A DNA stretch of 64,000 bases from positions 124,001-188,000 of the forward strand of contig DAIDIG010000004.1 in assembly GCA_027459485.1 (NCBI GenBank), in the 5' to 3' direction. Shown here piece by piece: positions 33,660 to 42,647 of the stretch (positions are counted from its first letter, which is position 1; the number at the start of each line of letters is the position of its first letter). The notes beneath the pieces are model-generated. The model had not been told where the DNA came from. It saw only the letters and a list, made by a program, of their open reading frames with translations, and searched no databases. This DNA comes from Bdellovibrionales bacterium (lineage in GTDB: Bacteria; Bdellovibrionota; Bdellovibrionia; Bdellovibrionales; UBA1609). A program made the translations under genes and the position numbers.

Positions 33660-34247
33660 CTAAATTTTCGCTAGCAGCTCTTTGACCTGCCGGCGCAGCT
33701 CGGCGACCGAGCCATCGTTACGCAAAACATAAGTGGCAAGTTCGCGTTTTTCGTCGATCGGCATTTGCGAGTCGAGACGACGGGCGATTTCGGTATCGAG
33801 CAATTCCGTGTGTTCGCGCAGCCTCGCCATCTGCAATTCGCGAGGAGCATAAACCAAAACGGTTGCGTCGAATTCGCTTTGCATGTTCTTTTCAAATAAA
33901 AGCGGCACGTCGTAAAACGCCAATTCGCACCCCTGCCGCTCGAGAGCGCGCCGCTCATCCGCTCGCCGTGATTGGATCAACGGGTGCAAAATCGATTCAA
34001 GCTCAGCTCGCTTTTTCGAATCCGAAAAAATAATTCGGCCGAGTGCCCGGCGGTCCAGTTCACCGGCCTCAGTCAAAACCCCCTCGCCGAAAGTCCGAGC
34101 GACTTCGGTTAGACCGCGCGAGCCCGGCCGCACAACTTCGCGCGCGAGCACGTCAGCATCGACGACCGGCCGACCAAAGTCGCGCAGAATGGCCGACACT
34201 GTACTTTTGCCTGTGGCGATGCCGCCGGTGAGGCCGATCCATTTCAT
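33660..34247 (-). CDS. coaE: Dephospho-CoA kinase
   Basis: CoaE phosphorylates the 3'-hydroxyl of dephospho-CoA, the last step in coenzyme A synthesis. With ATG 34247 it has 195 residues, the family's usual size, starting MKWIGLTGGIATGKS with the P-loop at about 8-15. DADVLAREVV, HPLIQ and the lid segment follow, as expected. The open frame begins upstream, but those residues are not conserved. A 48-bp gap separates it from the divergent kinase gene. Confidence 0.95.
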   Translation of the reverse strand: MKWIGLTGGIATGKSTVSAILRDFGRPVVDADVLAREVVRPGSRGLTEVARTFGEGVLTEAGELDRRALGRIIFSDSKKRAELESILHPLIQSRRADERRALERQGCELAFYDVPLLFEKNMQSEFDATVLVYAPRELQMARLREHTELLDTEIARRLDSQMPIDEKRELATYVLRNDGSVAELRRQVKELLAKI

Positions 34248-34295
34248 TATTGTTCCCAACTTTCCGATACCTAGTACGAAGGAAATTAATTTAAA

Positions 34296-36428
34296 GTGTC
34301 GCAAAGTTACGAATATTTTGGCAAATACATTCTCCTCGAGAAACTGGCTACGGGCGGGATGGCCGAAGTGTGGCTGGCGCGTGCCCCTGGCGCGGGCGGC
34401 ATCGGCAAGTTTGTCGCGATTAAAAAAATTCTGCCCCAGTATTCAGATAGCCCCGAATTTCTGCAGATGTTCAAAGACGAGGCGACGATCGCCATGAACC
34501 TTTCGCATGGCAACATTGTATCGATTTACGAACTTGGCCAAGAAAAGAATCAGCTTTTTCTCGTGATGGATTTCGTCGAGGGCCGCAACCTACGGCAGAT
34601 TCTCAACAAGATGAAGGGTTCGCCCAGTAAATTTTCGGTCGATCAAATCGTTTACGTCATCAAAGAAGTCGCGGCCGGTCTCGATCACGCGCACCGAAGC
34701 CTCAACAGTGCGACTGGCAAACCACTCAACATCATCCACCGCGACATGAGCCCCCAAAACGTGATGATCAGCTTCGAAGGTGAAGTCAAAATCGTCGATT
34801 TCGGTATCGCCAAAGCCGAAAGCCAACTCGAATCCACGCGCACCGGCACTCTCAAGGGCAAGTTCGGTTACATGAGCCCCGAGCAGGCCGAAGGCCAGGA
34901 GACCGATCTGCGAACAGATATCTTCTCTGTGGGCATCGTGCTGTGGGAGCTACTCGCCAACGACCGTCTTTTCATCGCCAACAACGAAATCAACACGCTT
35001 CGCAAGATCAAAGAGTGCAACGTCCCGACGCTTTCGAAACTTAACCCAAACGTGCAGCCGGAGCTCGAGCGCATCACCATGAAGGCTCTCACGCGCGATC
35101 GCAACTTGCGCTATCAAACAGCGGCTGCCATGCACCGTGATCTCAATCGGTTTTTAAATCGGCAATATCCCGACTTCTCGCCGCACGATTTTTCCGTCTT
35201 CATCAAAACACTGTACACCGATGAAATCATCGACCTTCGCAGTCGTCAGGTGGAGTACGCGAAAATTCCGTTCCGCACCTCGACTGCCAGGGGCGGAGAA
35301 GACAAGACACTTGTGACTTCCTTTCCGCAAATGCCGAATCTGATAGGGCAGAAGTCGATTCATGCCGGGACGGGCGTGAGCATTCAAACTATCCGCACAG
35401 CCAAAGCTGCAGCCACCGGGTCAGACCAAGATCTAACCGAAACCGAAACTTTTACCGACACTGACGAAGAAGTGAATGGCGCCTTTAACACGGCGACCAA
35501 GCCACCTCTCCCCGAAGCTGTGTCGGAAAAACTGCAACCCGAGTTGCCACTAGGTGAAAACGGGGCGCCGCTATTGAGCGCCAATGTTTTAAATTCCAAT
35601 AAACTTGCCGAAAGCCTTGAGCAACAGCCACAGGTACTACCAGGCATCGTGAGTACCCCTTCAGCTTTGATAAAGCCTTTACTCCCCAAAAAGAAGCGCT
35701 CACCTCGCTCGCGAAGTAGACGGACTCCTTCAGCCGCTTCCTGGAATATTATGATCTTTCTCGCGGGCACAATCGTGACGTATGTTCTTGTGACAACAGT
35801 CTTTGCCACCCAACTTTCGCAGATGCAGTCACATATGCGTGACTTCGCGAGTTGGTTTAATCCTGCGCCGCCCGCGCCGACGCCTCAGCCAAAAATCAAT
35901 TCATTCAATTTGCCGATTGCAAACACCCCGTCGACCCCGCAAAAGCCGCTGCCGCCCGCGACAACCGGCTTAACTGTGAACAGCGCACCGTCGGGAGCCG
36001 AAATATTTGTGAACAATGTCGATAGCGGTCAAACAACGCCGGGTATTGTTCGCGTCCCGGCCGACGGAACGTTTTCAATCGGCCTTAAACTTGATCGCTA
36101 CATTGATTACAATAAACCCTACCTGACCATTCTGCGTACCGGCCCCACTTTCACCGCAACTCTTCAACCAGCCGCGATCGGCTACCTCGACATTGACGTC
36201 AGGCCTCCGATCAGCTCGAAGATTTACATTAATGGGCGTCAATTGCGCGATAATATCTTGCCCATCAGCGATTATGCCATACCCGCTGGCGCACCTGTGA
36301 CCATCCGAGCAGTGGATCCTATTCACGGCAAGACCGCGCAGCTCACGGTTCGTTTACAAGAAAACGAGCATCGCTCCGTCATTTTGTACTTGAAAGATCG
36401 ACGGTATCCCGCTAGCCACAGCTGGTAA
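34296..36428 (+). CDS. Ser/Thr protein kinase with membrane anchor and PEGA domain
   Basis: The 710-residue protein has an N-terminal Hanks-type kinase domain: LATGGMAEVWLAR glycine loop, Lys43 in VAIKK, catalytic HRDMSPQN (Asp150), DFG 168-170 and an activation loop with GTLKGKFGYMSPEQ. A long low-complexity juxtamembrane region (Thr/Pro/Glu-rich) follows, then one transmembrane helix (about 482-505, IMIFLAGTIVTYVL). The extracytoplasmic part has a Pro-rich linker and PEGA repeats (VNSAPSGAEIFVNN; IDVRPPISSKIYING). It senses the periplasm and signals in the cytoplasm. GTG 34296 is the start. Its stop overlaps fadD-like ATG by one base, implying coupling. Confidence 0.92.
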   Translation: MSQSYEYFGKYILLEKLATGGMAEVWLARAPGAGGIGKFVAIKKILPQYSDSPEFLQMFKDEATIAMNLSHGNIVSIYELGQEKNQLFLVMDFVEGRNLRQILNKMKGSPSKFSVDQIVYVIKEVAAGLDHAHRSLNSATGKPLNIIHRDMSPQNVMISFEGEVKIVDFGIAKAESQLESTRTGTLKGKFGYMSPEQAEGQETDLRTDIFSVGIVLWELLANDRLFIANNEINTLRKIKECNVPTLSKLNPNVQPELERITMKALTRDRNLRYQTAAAMHRDLNRFLNRQYPDFSPHDFSVFIKTLYTDEIIDLRSRQVEYAKIPFRTSTARGGEDKTLVTSFPQMPNLIGQKSIHAGTGVSIQTIRTAKAAATGSDQDLTETETFTDTDEEVNGAFNTATKPPLPEAVSEKLQPELPLGENGAPLLSANVLNSNKLAESLEQQPQVLPGIVSTPSALIKPLLPKKKRSPRSRSRRTPSAASWNIMIFLAGTIVTYVLVTTVFATQLSQMQSHMRDFASWFNPAPPAPTPQPKINSFNLPIANTPSTPQKPLPPATTGLTVNSAPSGAEIFVNNVDSGQTTPGIVRVPADGTFSIGLKLDRYIDYNKPYLTILRTGPTFTATLQPAAIGYLDIDVRPPISSKIYINGRQLRDNILPISDYAIPAGAPVTIRAVDPIHGKTAQLTVRLQENEHRSVILYLKDRRYPASHSW

Positions 36429-38209
36429 TGAGCTCACGCACCATTCTTCACCATCTGCTTGATCGTCGCGAAAAAAACGCCGAGTTACCTGCGATTCAGT
36501 TCAAAGACCAGAGCCGTTGGGTCAGTTACAATTGGCGCGAGTACACGAGCCTAATCGAAGCGTTCGGAGCCGCTCTCATCGAACGCGGCGTTGAGCCTGG
36601 CGATCGCGTCGTTATAATTTCAGATACCCGGCCCGAATGGATCATCGCCGATCTCGCGATCATGGGAATTGGTGCCATCACGGTCCCAATTTACCCGAAC
36701 AACACGATCGAAGATGTAGAATATATTATTCGAAACTCCGACGCCGCGGCACTGATTCTCGAAGACTCCGCCCAAATAGAAAAATGGCAGAATCTGGCAC
36801 CCTCGCTTTCTACGGTCAAATACTTGATAGCAATCGAATCCTCCGACAAATTGCCCAGCGATGTTTGGTCGTGGGGTCGAATGCTCGAATCGGGCCGCGA
36901 GCGACTTAAACAAGATCCTCGTTTATTTTTCGACCGGGCCCGCGCGACGAAGCTGCAAGATATCGCGACACTTGTGTACACGTCCGGCACGACGGGCACT
37001 CCTAAAGGAGCGATCATCTGCCACGAACAAATCATGAGCGAAGTGGCCGATGCGTTCGCAATCGTTGCGGTGAACAGCGAAGACACGACGCTGACGTTTT
37101 TACCGTATTCACATATTCTCGGCCGGCTTGAAGCTTGGGGCAACGTCTATGCCGGATACCTTTTGGCGTTCGCCGAAAGTATCGAAAAAATCCGCGACAA
37201 TTTGCTCGAGGTGAAACCGACGTTCATGATCGCGGTTCCACGCATCTTTGAAAAAATATATGCCGGTCTACTCGCGCAAATCGAAAATCATCCGGCAAAA
37301 AAACAGCTGTTTGATCGCGCGTTCGCAATCGGGCAACGCGTAAGCGAAGCCGAGCAAAATCAGCGATCGCTCAGTTTTCGTTTGATGCTCGAACACAAAG
37401 CGGCCGACGCGTTTGTTTTTTCACGAATTCGTAAAGGAATGGGCGGCCGTTTACGTTTTGCCGTATCTGGCGGAGCGCCATTGAGCCCCGAAATCGCTCG
37501 ATTTTTTCACGGCGTCGGCCTTTTGATTTGCGAAGGCTACGGCCTCACCGAAACAACCGCGGGCATCGCCTTCAACACTCCCCTTCACTACAAAATCGGT
37601 ACGGTCGGCCGCCCGATAGGCGACGTGCAGATTCGAATTGCCGACGACGGTGAAATACTTGTGAAGTCGAAAAAGGTCATGAAAGGCTATTACAAAAACG
37701 ACGATGCCACACGCGAAGTGATGATCGACGGCTATTTTAAAACGGGTGACATCGGTGTCATCGATGAAGACGGTTTTTTACGAATCACCGATCGCAAAAA
37801 AGACTTAATCAAAACGGCGAACGGCAAGTACGTGGCGCCGCAGCGGCTTGAGAATCTTTTGAAAACAAATCCGTACATTTCTAACGTTCTCATTCACGGC
37901 GATCAAAAAAAATATATAGTGGCATTGATCACGCTCAATGCCGGCATGATTAAAAAATATGCCTCTGAAAAAGGGGTGTCGTTTGAAAACATGACCGATT
38001 TGATAAAATCCCGCCAAGTTTATAATTTGATAAAATACATTGTCGCCGAGACGAACTCTCATCTCGCGAGCCACGAATCGATAAAAAAGTTCGCGATATT
38101 GCCGCACGATTTCACCATCGAAGCCGGCGAATTGACCCCGAGCCTCAAGGTGAAGCGTAAAGTCTGCGACGAGAAATACCGCGCCGAAATCGACGCGCTT
38201 TATAGTTGA
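36428..38209 (+). CDS. Long-chain acyl-CoA ligase (AMP-forming), FadD-like
   Basis: The 593-residue enzyme activates fatty acids to acyl-CoA through an acyl-adenylate. The ATP-binding P-loop YTSGTTGTPKGAI is at 184-196, and later motifs are GYGLTETTAG, KTGDIGVID and DRKKDLIKTANGKYV, all typical of the ANL superfamily. It resembles the long-chain synthetases of the FadD15/AACS-type. It overlaps the upstream Ser/Thr kinase stop by one base. Substrate length cannot be read from the sequence. Being coupled to a kinase suggests phosphorylation control or a lipid-related signal, which is inference. Confidence 0.9.
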   Translation: MSSRTILHHLLDRREKNAELPAIQFKDQSRWVSYNWREYTSLIEAFGAALIERGVEPGDRVVIISDTRPEWIIADLAIMGIGAITVPIYPNNTIEDVEYIIRNSDAAALILEDSAQIEKWQNLAPSLSTVKYLIAIESSDKLPSDVWSWGRMLESGRERLKQDPRLFFDRARATKLQDIATLVYTSGTTGTPKGAIICHEQIMSEVADAFAIVAVNSEDTTLTFLPYSHILGRLEAWGNVYAGYLLAFAESIEKIRDNLLEVKPTFMIAVPRIFEKIYAGLLAQIENHPAKKQLFDRAFAIGQRVSEAEQNQRSLSFRLMLEHKAADAFVFSRIRKGMGGRLRFAVSGGAPLSPEIARFFHGVGLLICEGYGLTETTAGIAFNTPLHYKIGTVGRPIGDVQIRIADDGEILVKSKKVMKGYYKNDDATREVMIDGYFKTGDIGVIDEDGFLRITDRKKDLIKTANGKYVAPQRLENLLKTNPYISNVLIHGDQKKYIVALITLNAGMIKKYASEKGVSFENMTDLIKSRQVYNLIKYIVAETNSHLASHESIKKFAILPHDFTIEAGELTPSLKVKRKVCDEKYRAEIDALYS

Positions 38210-38279
38210 TGGCAGATCAATCATAATTGCACCGTCATATGCCTCGCCAATACGCAGTAGGCGTAGTATAAGCTCAGGA

Positions 38280-38969
38280 ATGTCGAAAGAAATTCTAGTT
38301 GTTGAAGACAGCCCCGAAATTCGCATTCTTCTCGAGTCTAGTCTCGAGGAGTATCGAACTGTCTTCTGCGCGACACTTAAAGACGCCACACTCGCCATGA
38401 GTAAACAACCGTTTCAACTGATCATCCTCGATATCGGATTGCCCGACGGCGACGGTTTGCGGTTTCTAGCTGAACTCGCCGGTAAGCCGGAGACTCGTTC
38501 AATACCAGTGATGATTTTGAGCGCGAAAGCCGATACCGCGAATAAGGTCATGGCATTTTCTGTCGGCGCCGAAGATTTTATTTCTAAACCGTTTGACCCG
38601 ATCGAGCTTAAAGCTCGCGTGGCGGCAAAACTCAGAAAATTCGAGAAAGAAGCGAGTCGCAGCGAATTGATCAAGATCGGGAATATCGAAATCGATCTAC
38701 TTCGCCAAAAGGCTCATCTCGTCACTCGCGGCGGCCCTGAACCTCTTGATCTCACGACTCTCGAATTTCGGCTGCTCACCTATTTCGCCAAATCACCGGA
38801 TCACGTGCTCGCGCGCGACACACTGCTCAACAGCGTCTGGGGATATGACGTCAACATCACCGATCGCACGGTCGATACCCACATCGCCCACCTTCGGAAA
38901 AAAATCAGCCGCTCGAATTGCAAGATCGAAACCGTTGTCGGCGCCGGCTATCGCTTCGTGGTCAGCTGA
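38280..38969 (+). CDS. OmpR-family response regulator
   Basis: The 229-residue protein has a receiver domain with DED near 9-10, phospho-acceptor Asp51 in LDIGLPDGDG and Lys103 in ISKPF. A winged-helix DNA-binding domain follows (TLEFRLLTYF, VDTHIAHLRKKI, GAGYRFVV at the end). It should be phosphorylated by a histidine kinase; the convergent hybrid kinase (overlapping by 8 bp) is a candidate, although that has its own receiver and Hpt. AGGA lies immediately before ATG 38280. Confidence 0.95.
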   Translation: MSKEILVVEDSPEIRILLESSLEEYRTVFCATLKDATLAMSKQPFQLIILDIGLPDGDGLRFLAELAGKPETRSIPVMILSAKADTANKVMAFSVGAEDFISKPFDPIELKARVAAKLRKFEKEASRSELIKIGNIEIDLLRQKAHLVTRGGPEPLDLTTLEFRLLTYFAKSPDHVLARDTLLNSVWGYDVNITDRTVDTHIAHLRKKISRSNCKIETVVGAGYRFVVS

Positions 38970-41376
38970 GCCGATGCGCGAGTTCGTCGACGACATTTCG
39001 CGATAACCGCAAAAGGTCTTCGATCTCCGCCGCGGAGGGTTCCATCTTCTGCTCAACGGTGTTTTCAATCCGCTCGAAGGCTCGGCTCAAAACCAAAGCA
39101 CCGACGGCGGCGGCGGCGGAGCGAAGTTGATGACAAAGAGACCCAAGCCCCTGCCAGTCGCGCGCTTGTTCGAACGTCTTTATCTGTTCAACTCCCTGAG
39201 AAAGCGTGTCGTGAAACGACCGAAACAACCGCTCTATCACCTGCTTCGAAGTTTTCTTCTCCAGGTCTTGCACGACGGTCGGGTCGATTGCCACCGAAAA
39301 ATCGGGAGCCCACTTTTGAATGAGCCGATGCAGCTGATGAATCTCAATCGGCTTTGCAATATGATCGTCCATCCCGGCGGCGAGACACTTTCGTTTGTCG
39401 TCGGCGAGCGCGTGCGCCGTCATTGCAATAATGGGCATTCGCGGCAGCCGCTCGGCTCTCTCTCGCTCGCGAATTCGGCGCGTGACTTCAAAGCCATCCA
39501 TGCCGGGCATGCGACAATCCATTAATACCACTCCGAACGGAGCCTCTCGTAGCGCTTCGAGGCACTCGGCACCACTTTGCGCGAGCCGCACGCGATATCC
39601 CAATTGTTCGAGCTGCGCTTGTGCCAGTAGCTGATTAGTCGGATTGTCTTCGACAAGTAGAACCGTGGCGGCCCCTACTGTAGCGGCACTCGCTGCGGCG
39701 GCCGGCTGAGATTTCACAATTACAGACGTGCTGCTCACGTCTAACGCTTTTAAAAAGCGCATCGGGCTCATCGGGTAAATAACGGCGTGTTTCGTTTCAT
39801 TTGAAAGTTCCGATTCAAACCCGATCGTCCAAACCTCTCGAGCACCCGTCACAATTTGGTCGCGATACGTAAACACAAGATCGCCATCGCCATCAGTCAT
39901 TTGCCCGCCGTATGCCGAAGACATTTTGCTCACAAAATCTTGATCCTGCGGTAGTAACCCCACCGCCGAAATTCTTTTGCCCTTAAACACCTGCGGCACA
40001 GGTGAGCTGTCTCGTTTCAATCGACGCAGCGGGAGCTCGAACCAAAATACCGACCCACCGCCCGAACGCGTGTGCATCCCGATCCGCCCACCCATCAAAT
40101 CGACGAGCCGTTTCGATATGGCAAGGCCGAGGCCCGTCCCCTCGCTTTGAAATTCGGGTTTCACTTGAAAGAACGGCTGAAAAATAAATTGCGCCTGGCT
40201 GGGGTCAATGCCCGGCCCGGAATCAGACACTTCAAATCGCAGAGTCAACTGGTCATCGGTTGTTTCGCCGAGCGAGCCCCGAATTTCAACAAAACCGCGA
40301 ATCGTAAATTTGACGGCATTGCTTATGAAATTGTGAATGACTTGCGAAATTCGCACGCCGTCAGCCGCGAATATGTCGTCGAACTCCCGCGGGTACGAGC
40401 AGTACACGCGCAATTTCTTTTGCGCCGCTCGCGGGCTGAACAAATCCACCGCCGCTTCAAGAATCTGACTTGGGCGGACTTCTTGAATTTCGACGTTGAG
40501 CTTATTGGCTTCGATTTTAGAAAAATCCAATAGGTCATTCACAATTCGAAGCAAAGTCTTACCCGAAGCCTGAATGACCGAAGCGAATTGGGCGAGCTCG
40601 CCCTGAAGTCGGTGTTGTAAGAGTTCACTCATGCCGATAATCCCATTGAGCGGCGTCCGCACTTCATGGCTGACCGTCGCGAGAAACTGCGACTTCAACT
40701 CAGACGCATGAATCGCAGCCTGTTGAGCTTGCCTGAGGTCGACCTCCAGTAGCCGTCGCCTTCTGATTTCACTCCACACGAGACCGGCGAACGTCAACAT
40801 CAACGCAAACGCGACCGTGGCCGTCGCGCCGATACTTAAAAGGTTCACGTCAAAGTAGCGATCGACCGACGCCCGGTGTTCATTCAAATTGGTAACAAGG
40901 TAAGCTTCGATCGAATGAATTTTGCGATTTACCTTTTCTGTGAGAAGCAGATCATTTTGAATAACCAAAACTCGTTGGAGCGGCGGCCCCGACTCGAGAT
41001 CCATGTTGAGCATGATTTTCTCGCTGAGCGAGAGCTTTTCGCTCACCATATCGTGCAGATCGATCACTTCATGATGAATCGGGCTTTTCGGCGTCACCAT
41101 GACCGAAAGGCTATCGACCTGCAATCGCGCCATTTTGATGAGCCGTAGAAGCTTTTTCGCATCCGGTATGGCCTGCGAATTGCGCAAAACGAGAAACGTC
41201 ACATCGGCTTCAAGTAACGTATTGTAAAGCTCGGTGAGTTTTTGCTCGATAGCCGAGGTTTGATCGCGCAAATGAATCTCATTATGGAGCTGCAAGAGAC
41301 GCCAAGCGGATAAACTTGACACCATGACGAATGCCAAAATCCCCAGCCAAAACACAAGGTTAAACCGTTGTCTCAT
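38962..41376 (-). CDS. Hybrid sensor histidine kinase with receiver and Hpt domains
   Basis: The 804-residue protein has a transmembrane helix near 8-28, a mostly helical periplasmic sensor of about 150 residues, a second helix near 180-205, then HisKA with FLATVSHEVRTPLNG (His near 237), and a full HATPase with GTGLGLAISKRLVDLMGG. A degenerate receiver-like stretch (VFKGKRISAVGLL) precedes a complete receiver domain (VEDNPTNQ, Asp in LMDCRMPGMDGFE) and a C-terminal Hpt helix with LCHQLRSAAAAVGA. This is a phosphorelay architecture. Its 3' end overlaps the convergent OmpR-type regulator by 8 bp. The ligand is unknown. Confidence 0.93.
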   Translation of the reverse strand: MRQRFNLVFWLGILAFVMVSSLSAWRLLQLHNEIHLRDQTSAIEQKLTELYNTLLEADVTFLVLRNSQAIPDAKKLLRLIKMARLQVDSLSVMVTPKSPIHHEVIDLHDMVSEKLSLSEKIMLNMDLESGPPLQRVLVIQNDLLLTEKVNRKIHSIEAYLVTNLNEHRASVDRYFDVNLLSIGATATVAFALMLTFAGLVWSEIRRRRLLEVDLRQAQQAAIHASELKSQFLATVSHEVRTPLNGIIGMSELLQHRLQGELAQFASVIQASGKTLLRIVNDLLDFSKIEANKLNVEIQEVRPSQILEAAVDLFSPRAAQKKLRVYCSYPREFDDIFAADGVRISQVIHNFISNAVKFTIRGFVEIRGSLGETTDDQLTLRFEVSDSGPGIDPSQAQFIFQPFFQVKPEFQSEGTGLGLAISKRLVDLMGGRIGMHTRSGGGSVFWFELPLRRLKRDSSPVPQVFKGKRISAVGLLPQDQDFVSKMSSAYGGQMTDGDGDLVFTYRDQIVTGAREVWTIGFESELSNETKHAVIYPMSPMRFLKALDVSSTSVIVKSQPAAAASAATVGAATVLLVEDNPTNQLLAQAQLEQLGYRVRLAQSGAECLEALREAPFGVVLMDCRMPGMDGFEVTRRIRERERAERLPRMPIIAMTAHALADDKRKCLAAGMDDHIAKPIEIHQLHRLIQKWAPDFSVAIDPTVVQDLEKKTSKQVIERLFRSFHDTLSQGVEQIKTFEQARDWQGLGSLCHQLRSAAAAVGALVLSRAFERIENTVEQKMEPSAAEIEDLLRLSRNVVDELAHRLS

Positions 41377-41442
41377 TGTGAAGAAATCTCCATATCCGAT
41401 TCAAATGCGGTCCACGCGGTCAAGCTAACCTGATTGCGTAAC

Positions 41443-41463
41443 TGAAAGCGATAAACGCTTTCA
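41443..41463 (+). promoter_or_regulatory. Perfect inverted repeat upstream of small basic protein
   Basis: TGAAAGCG-ATAAA-CGCTTTCA, with 8-bp perfect arms around a 5-base loop. It ends 7 bp before AAGGAG of the downstream gene, so in the RNA it could form a leader hairpin, or in DNA an operator. Confidence 0.55.
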
Positions 41464-41483
41464 AAACCACAAGGAGAAAATAC

Positions 41484-41726
41484 ATGAAAAACCTTATTGT
41501 TGCACTAGCTGCCCTTACGATGATGGGCGTGAGCGCATTTGCTGATGGCACAGCTCCGACGGCAACTCAACCTGCAACCGCTGCACAACCGGCAAGCGCC
41601 GTTTCGTCGGCAAAAAAAGGTGAGAAGCGCATGGCGAAAAAGAGTGTTAAGCGCCACGCTCGCTTTCTCAAGCACAAAAAGTTTTTGAAGAAAGTTTCGA
41701 AAAAAGAGGCGAACAAAGCATCTTAG
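41484..41726 (+). CDS. Small exported Lys-rich protein
   Basis: The 80-residue product has a signal peptide ending VSAFA and an Ala/Thr/Pro-rich spacer (TAPTATQPATAAQPASAV). A very basic tail follows, with many Lys and Arg (KKSVKRHARFLKHKKFLKKV). The mature peptide may bind nucleic acid, LPS or teichoic-like anionic polymers. AAGGAG precedes ATG 41484. It is followed by two hairpins. No family recognised; the calling as a gene rests on the ribosome site, the signal peptide and the terminators. Confidence 0.75.
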   Translation: MKNLIVALAALTMMGVSAFADGTAPTATQPATAAQPASAVSSAKKGEKRMAKKSVKRHARFLKHKKFLKKVSKKEANKAS

Positions 41727-41739
41727 TCCAATCCATCCT

Positions 41740-41762
41740 TAGCGGGCCGCCAAGGCCCGCTA
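41740..41762 (+). terminator. GC-rich hairpin after small basic protein
   Basis: TAGCGGGCC and GGCCCGCTA pair over 9 bp around GCCAA, 13 bp after the stop. The following T-rich stretch is weak (TCCCTTCC), so it may work with the next hairpin. Confidence 0.6.
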
Positions 41763-41774
41763 TCCCTTCCCAAT

Positions 41775-41828
41775 AGCCTCGCAACTCGCGCGCTACCCCC
41801 GCAGTCAGTTGCGAGGCTTCTTTTTTTA
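41775..41828 (+). terminator. Intrinsic terminator with long loop
   Basis: AGCCTCGCAACT and AGTTGCGAGGCT pair perfectly over 12 bp around a 20-base loop and are followed by TCTTTTTTTATT. It faces the plus strand and lies between convergent genes. Confidence 0.85.
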
Positions 41829-42647
41829 TTCAGAAACCGAACCCATAGGCGGCAAATAAAATCGAAAGACGACGCCGACGAAAACGCCGCTCATGTCGAG
41901 CGACACGCGCCCGCCGCCGTTATCGGTAACGGTTGCACCTTTGCTCACAGCGACAACACCCGAGCCGCGAACGGCACTGCCGGCCGCTGCGTAAGTAAAT
42001 TGATTGAATTGCATACCGCGATAACCGGCCTCAAGAGCGATCGATGTGTTTTGAAACGCGCGATATTCAGCGCCAAGCCCGGCAACGTATGACGTCGTCG
42101 TGCCACTCCATTTTTCATTTATGTTGGAGCTCGCCCCGTATTGAGTCAGGCCTGTGGAAGTAAAATTGTCTGTATTCGCGACTGTCGCCATGGCATAGCC
42201 ACCGTCGAGCAATAAATAAACTCGGCCGTTAGGGCGATCGCGAACGAGATTGTATTGAATGCCGAGGTTCGGGTTCCAGACCGTGGCGAGGCTGTTGACG
42301 GTCATAAGTTGGGCGCCGTCGGACGCACGCGTGCCGTTCGCATCGATCGATTTGCCCTCGTAACCCTCAAGCCCCAGCCGAACGCTGAATTGATCGCTCA
42401 AGTTGAATTGCATTCCGAATTCGCCGCTGAAGCCAAAGTTCACTCCATCCAAAAAATTGGTTTGCGATCCGCTTGTCCGTGAATAGGCCTGTGAAGACTG
42501 TAGTGTGTCAGCGGCGGTGCCGCGAATGAACGGCGCAATTGTCGCATCCGAAAGGTTAAAAACGTAAGCGTACGCCGTTTGAGCAAGCAACCCTGCCAGA
42601 GCAAAAACCGCCGCAATGGCAGAGCCTCGAATAGTTTTCAGGGTCAA
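41826..42647 (-). CDS. Outer-membrane beta-barrel protein
   Basis: The 273-residue product begins at TTG 42647, whose codon overlaps the stop of the preceding gene (TTGA). Its signal peptide ends QTAYA. The mature chain has alternating amphipathic strands (FSGEFGMQFNLSD, SVRLGLEGYEG, VYLLLDGGYAMATV, TSYVAGLGAEYR, IALEAGYRGMQFN, VFVGVVFRFYLPP), a typical small OmpA/OmpW-like barrel pattern. No close family named. Its gene partner upstream encodes a small exported protein with an AMIN-like end. Confidence 0.75.
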   Translation of the reverse strand: MTLKTIRGSAIAAVFALAGLLAQTAYAYVFNLSDATIAPFIRGTAADTLQSSQAYSRTSGSQTNFLDGVNFGFSGEFGMQFNLSDQFSVRLGLEGYEGKSIDANGTRASDGAQLMTVNSLATVWNPNLGIQYNLVRDRPNGRVYLLLDGGYAMATVANTDNFTSTGLTQYGASSNINEKWSGTTTSYVAGLGAEYRAFQNTSIALEAGYRGMQFNQFTYAAAGSAVRGSGVVAVSKGATVTDNGGGRVSLDMSGVFVGVVFRFYLPPMGSVSE

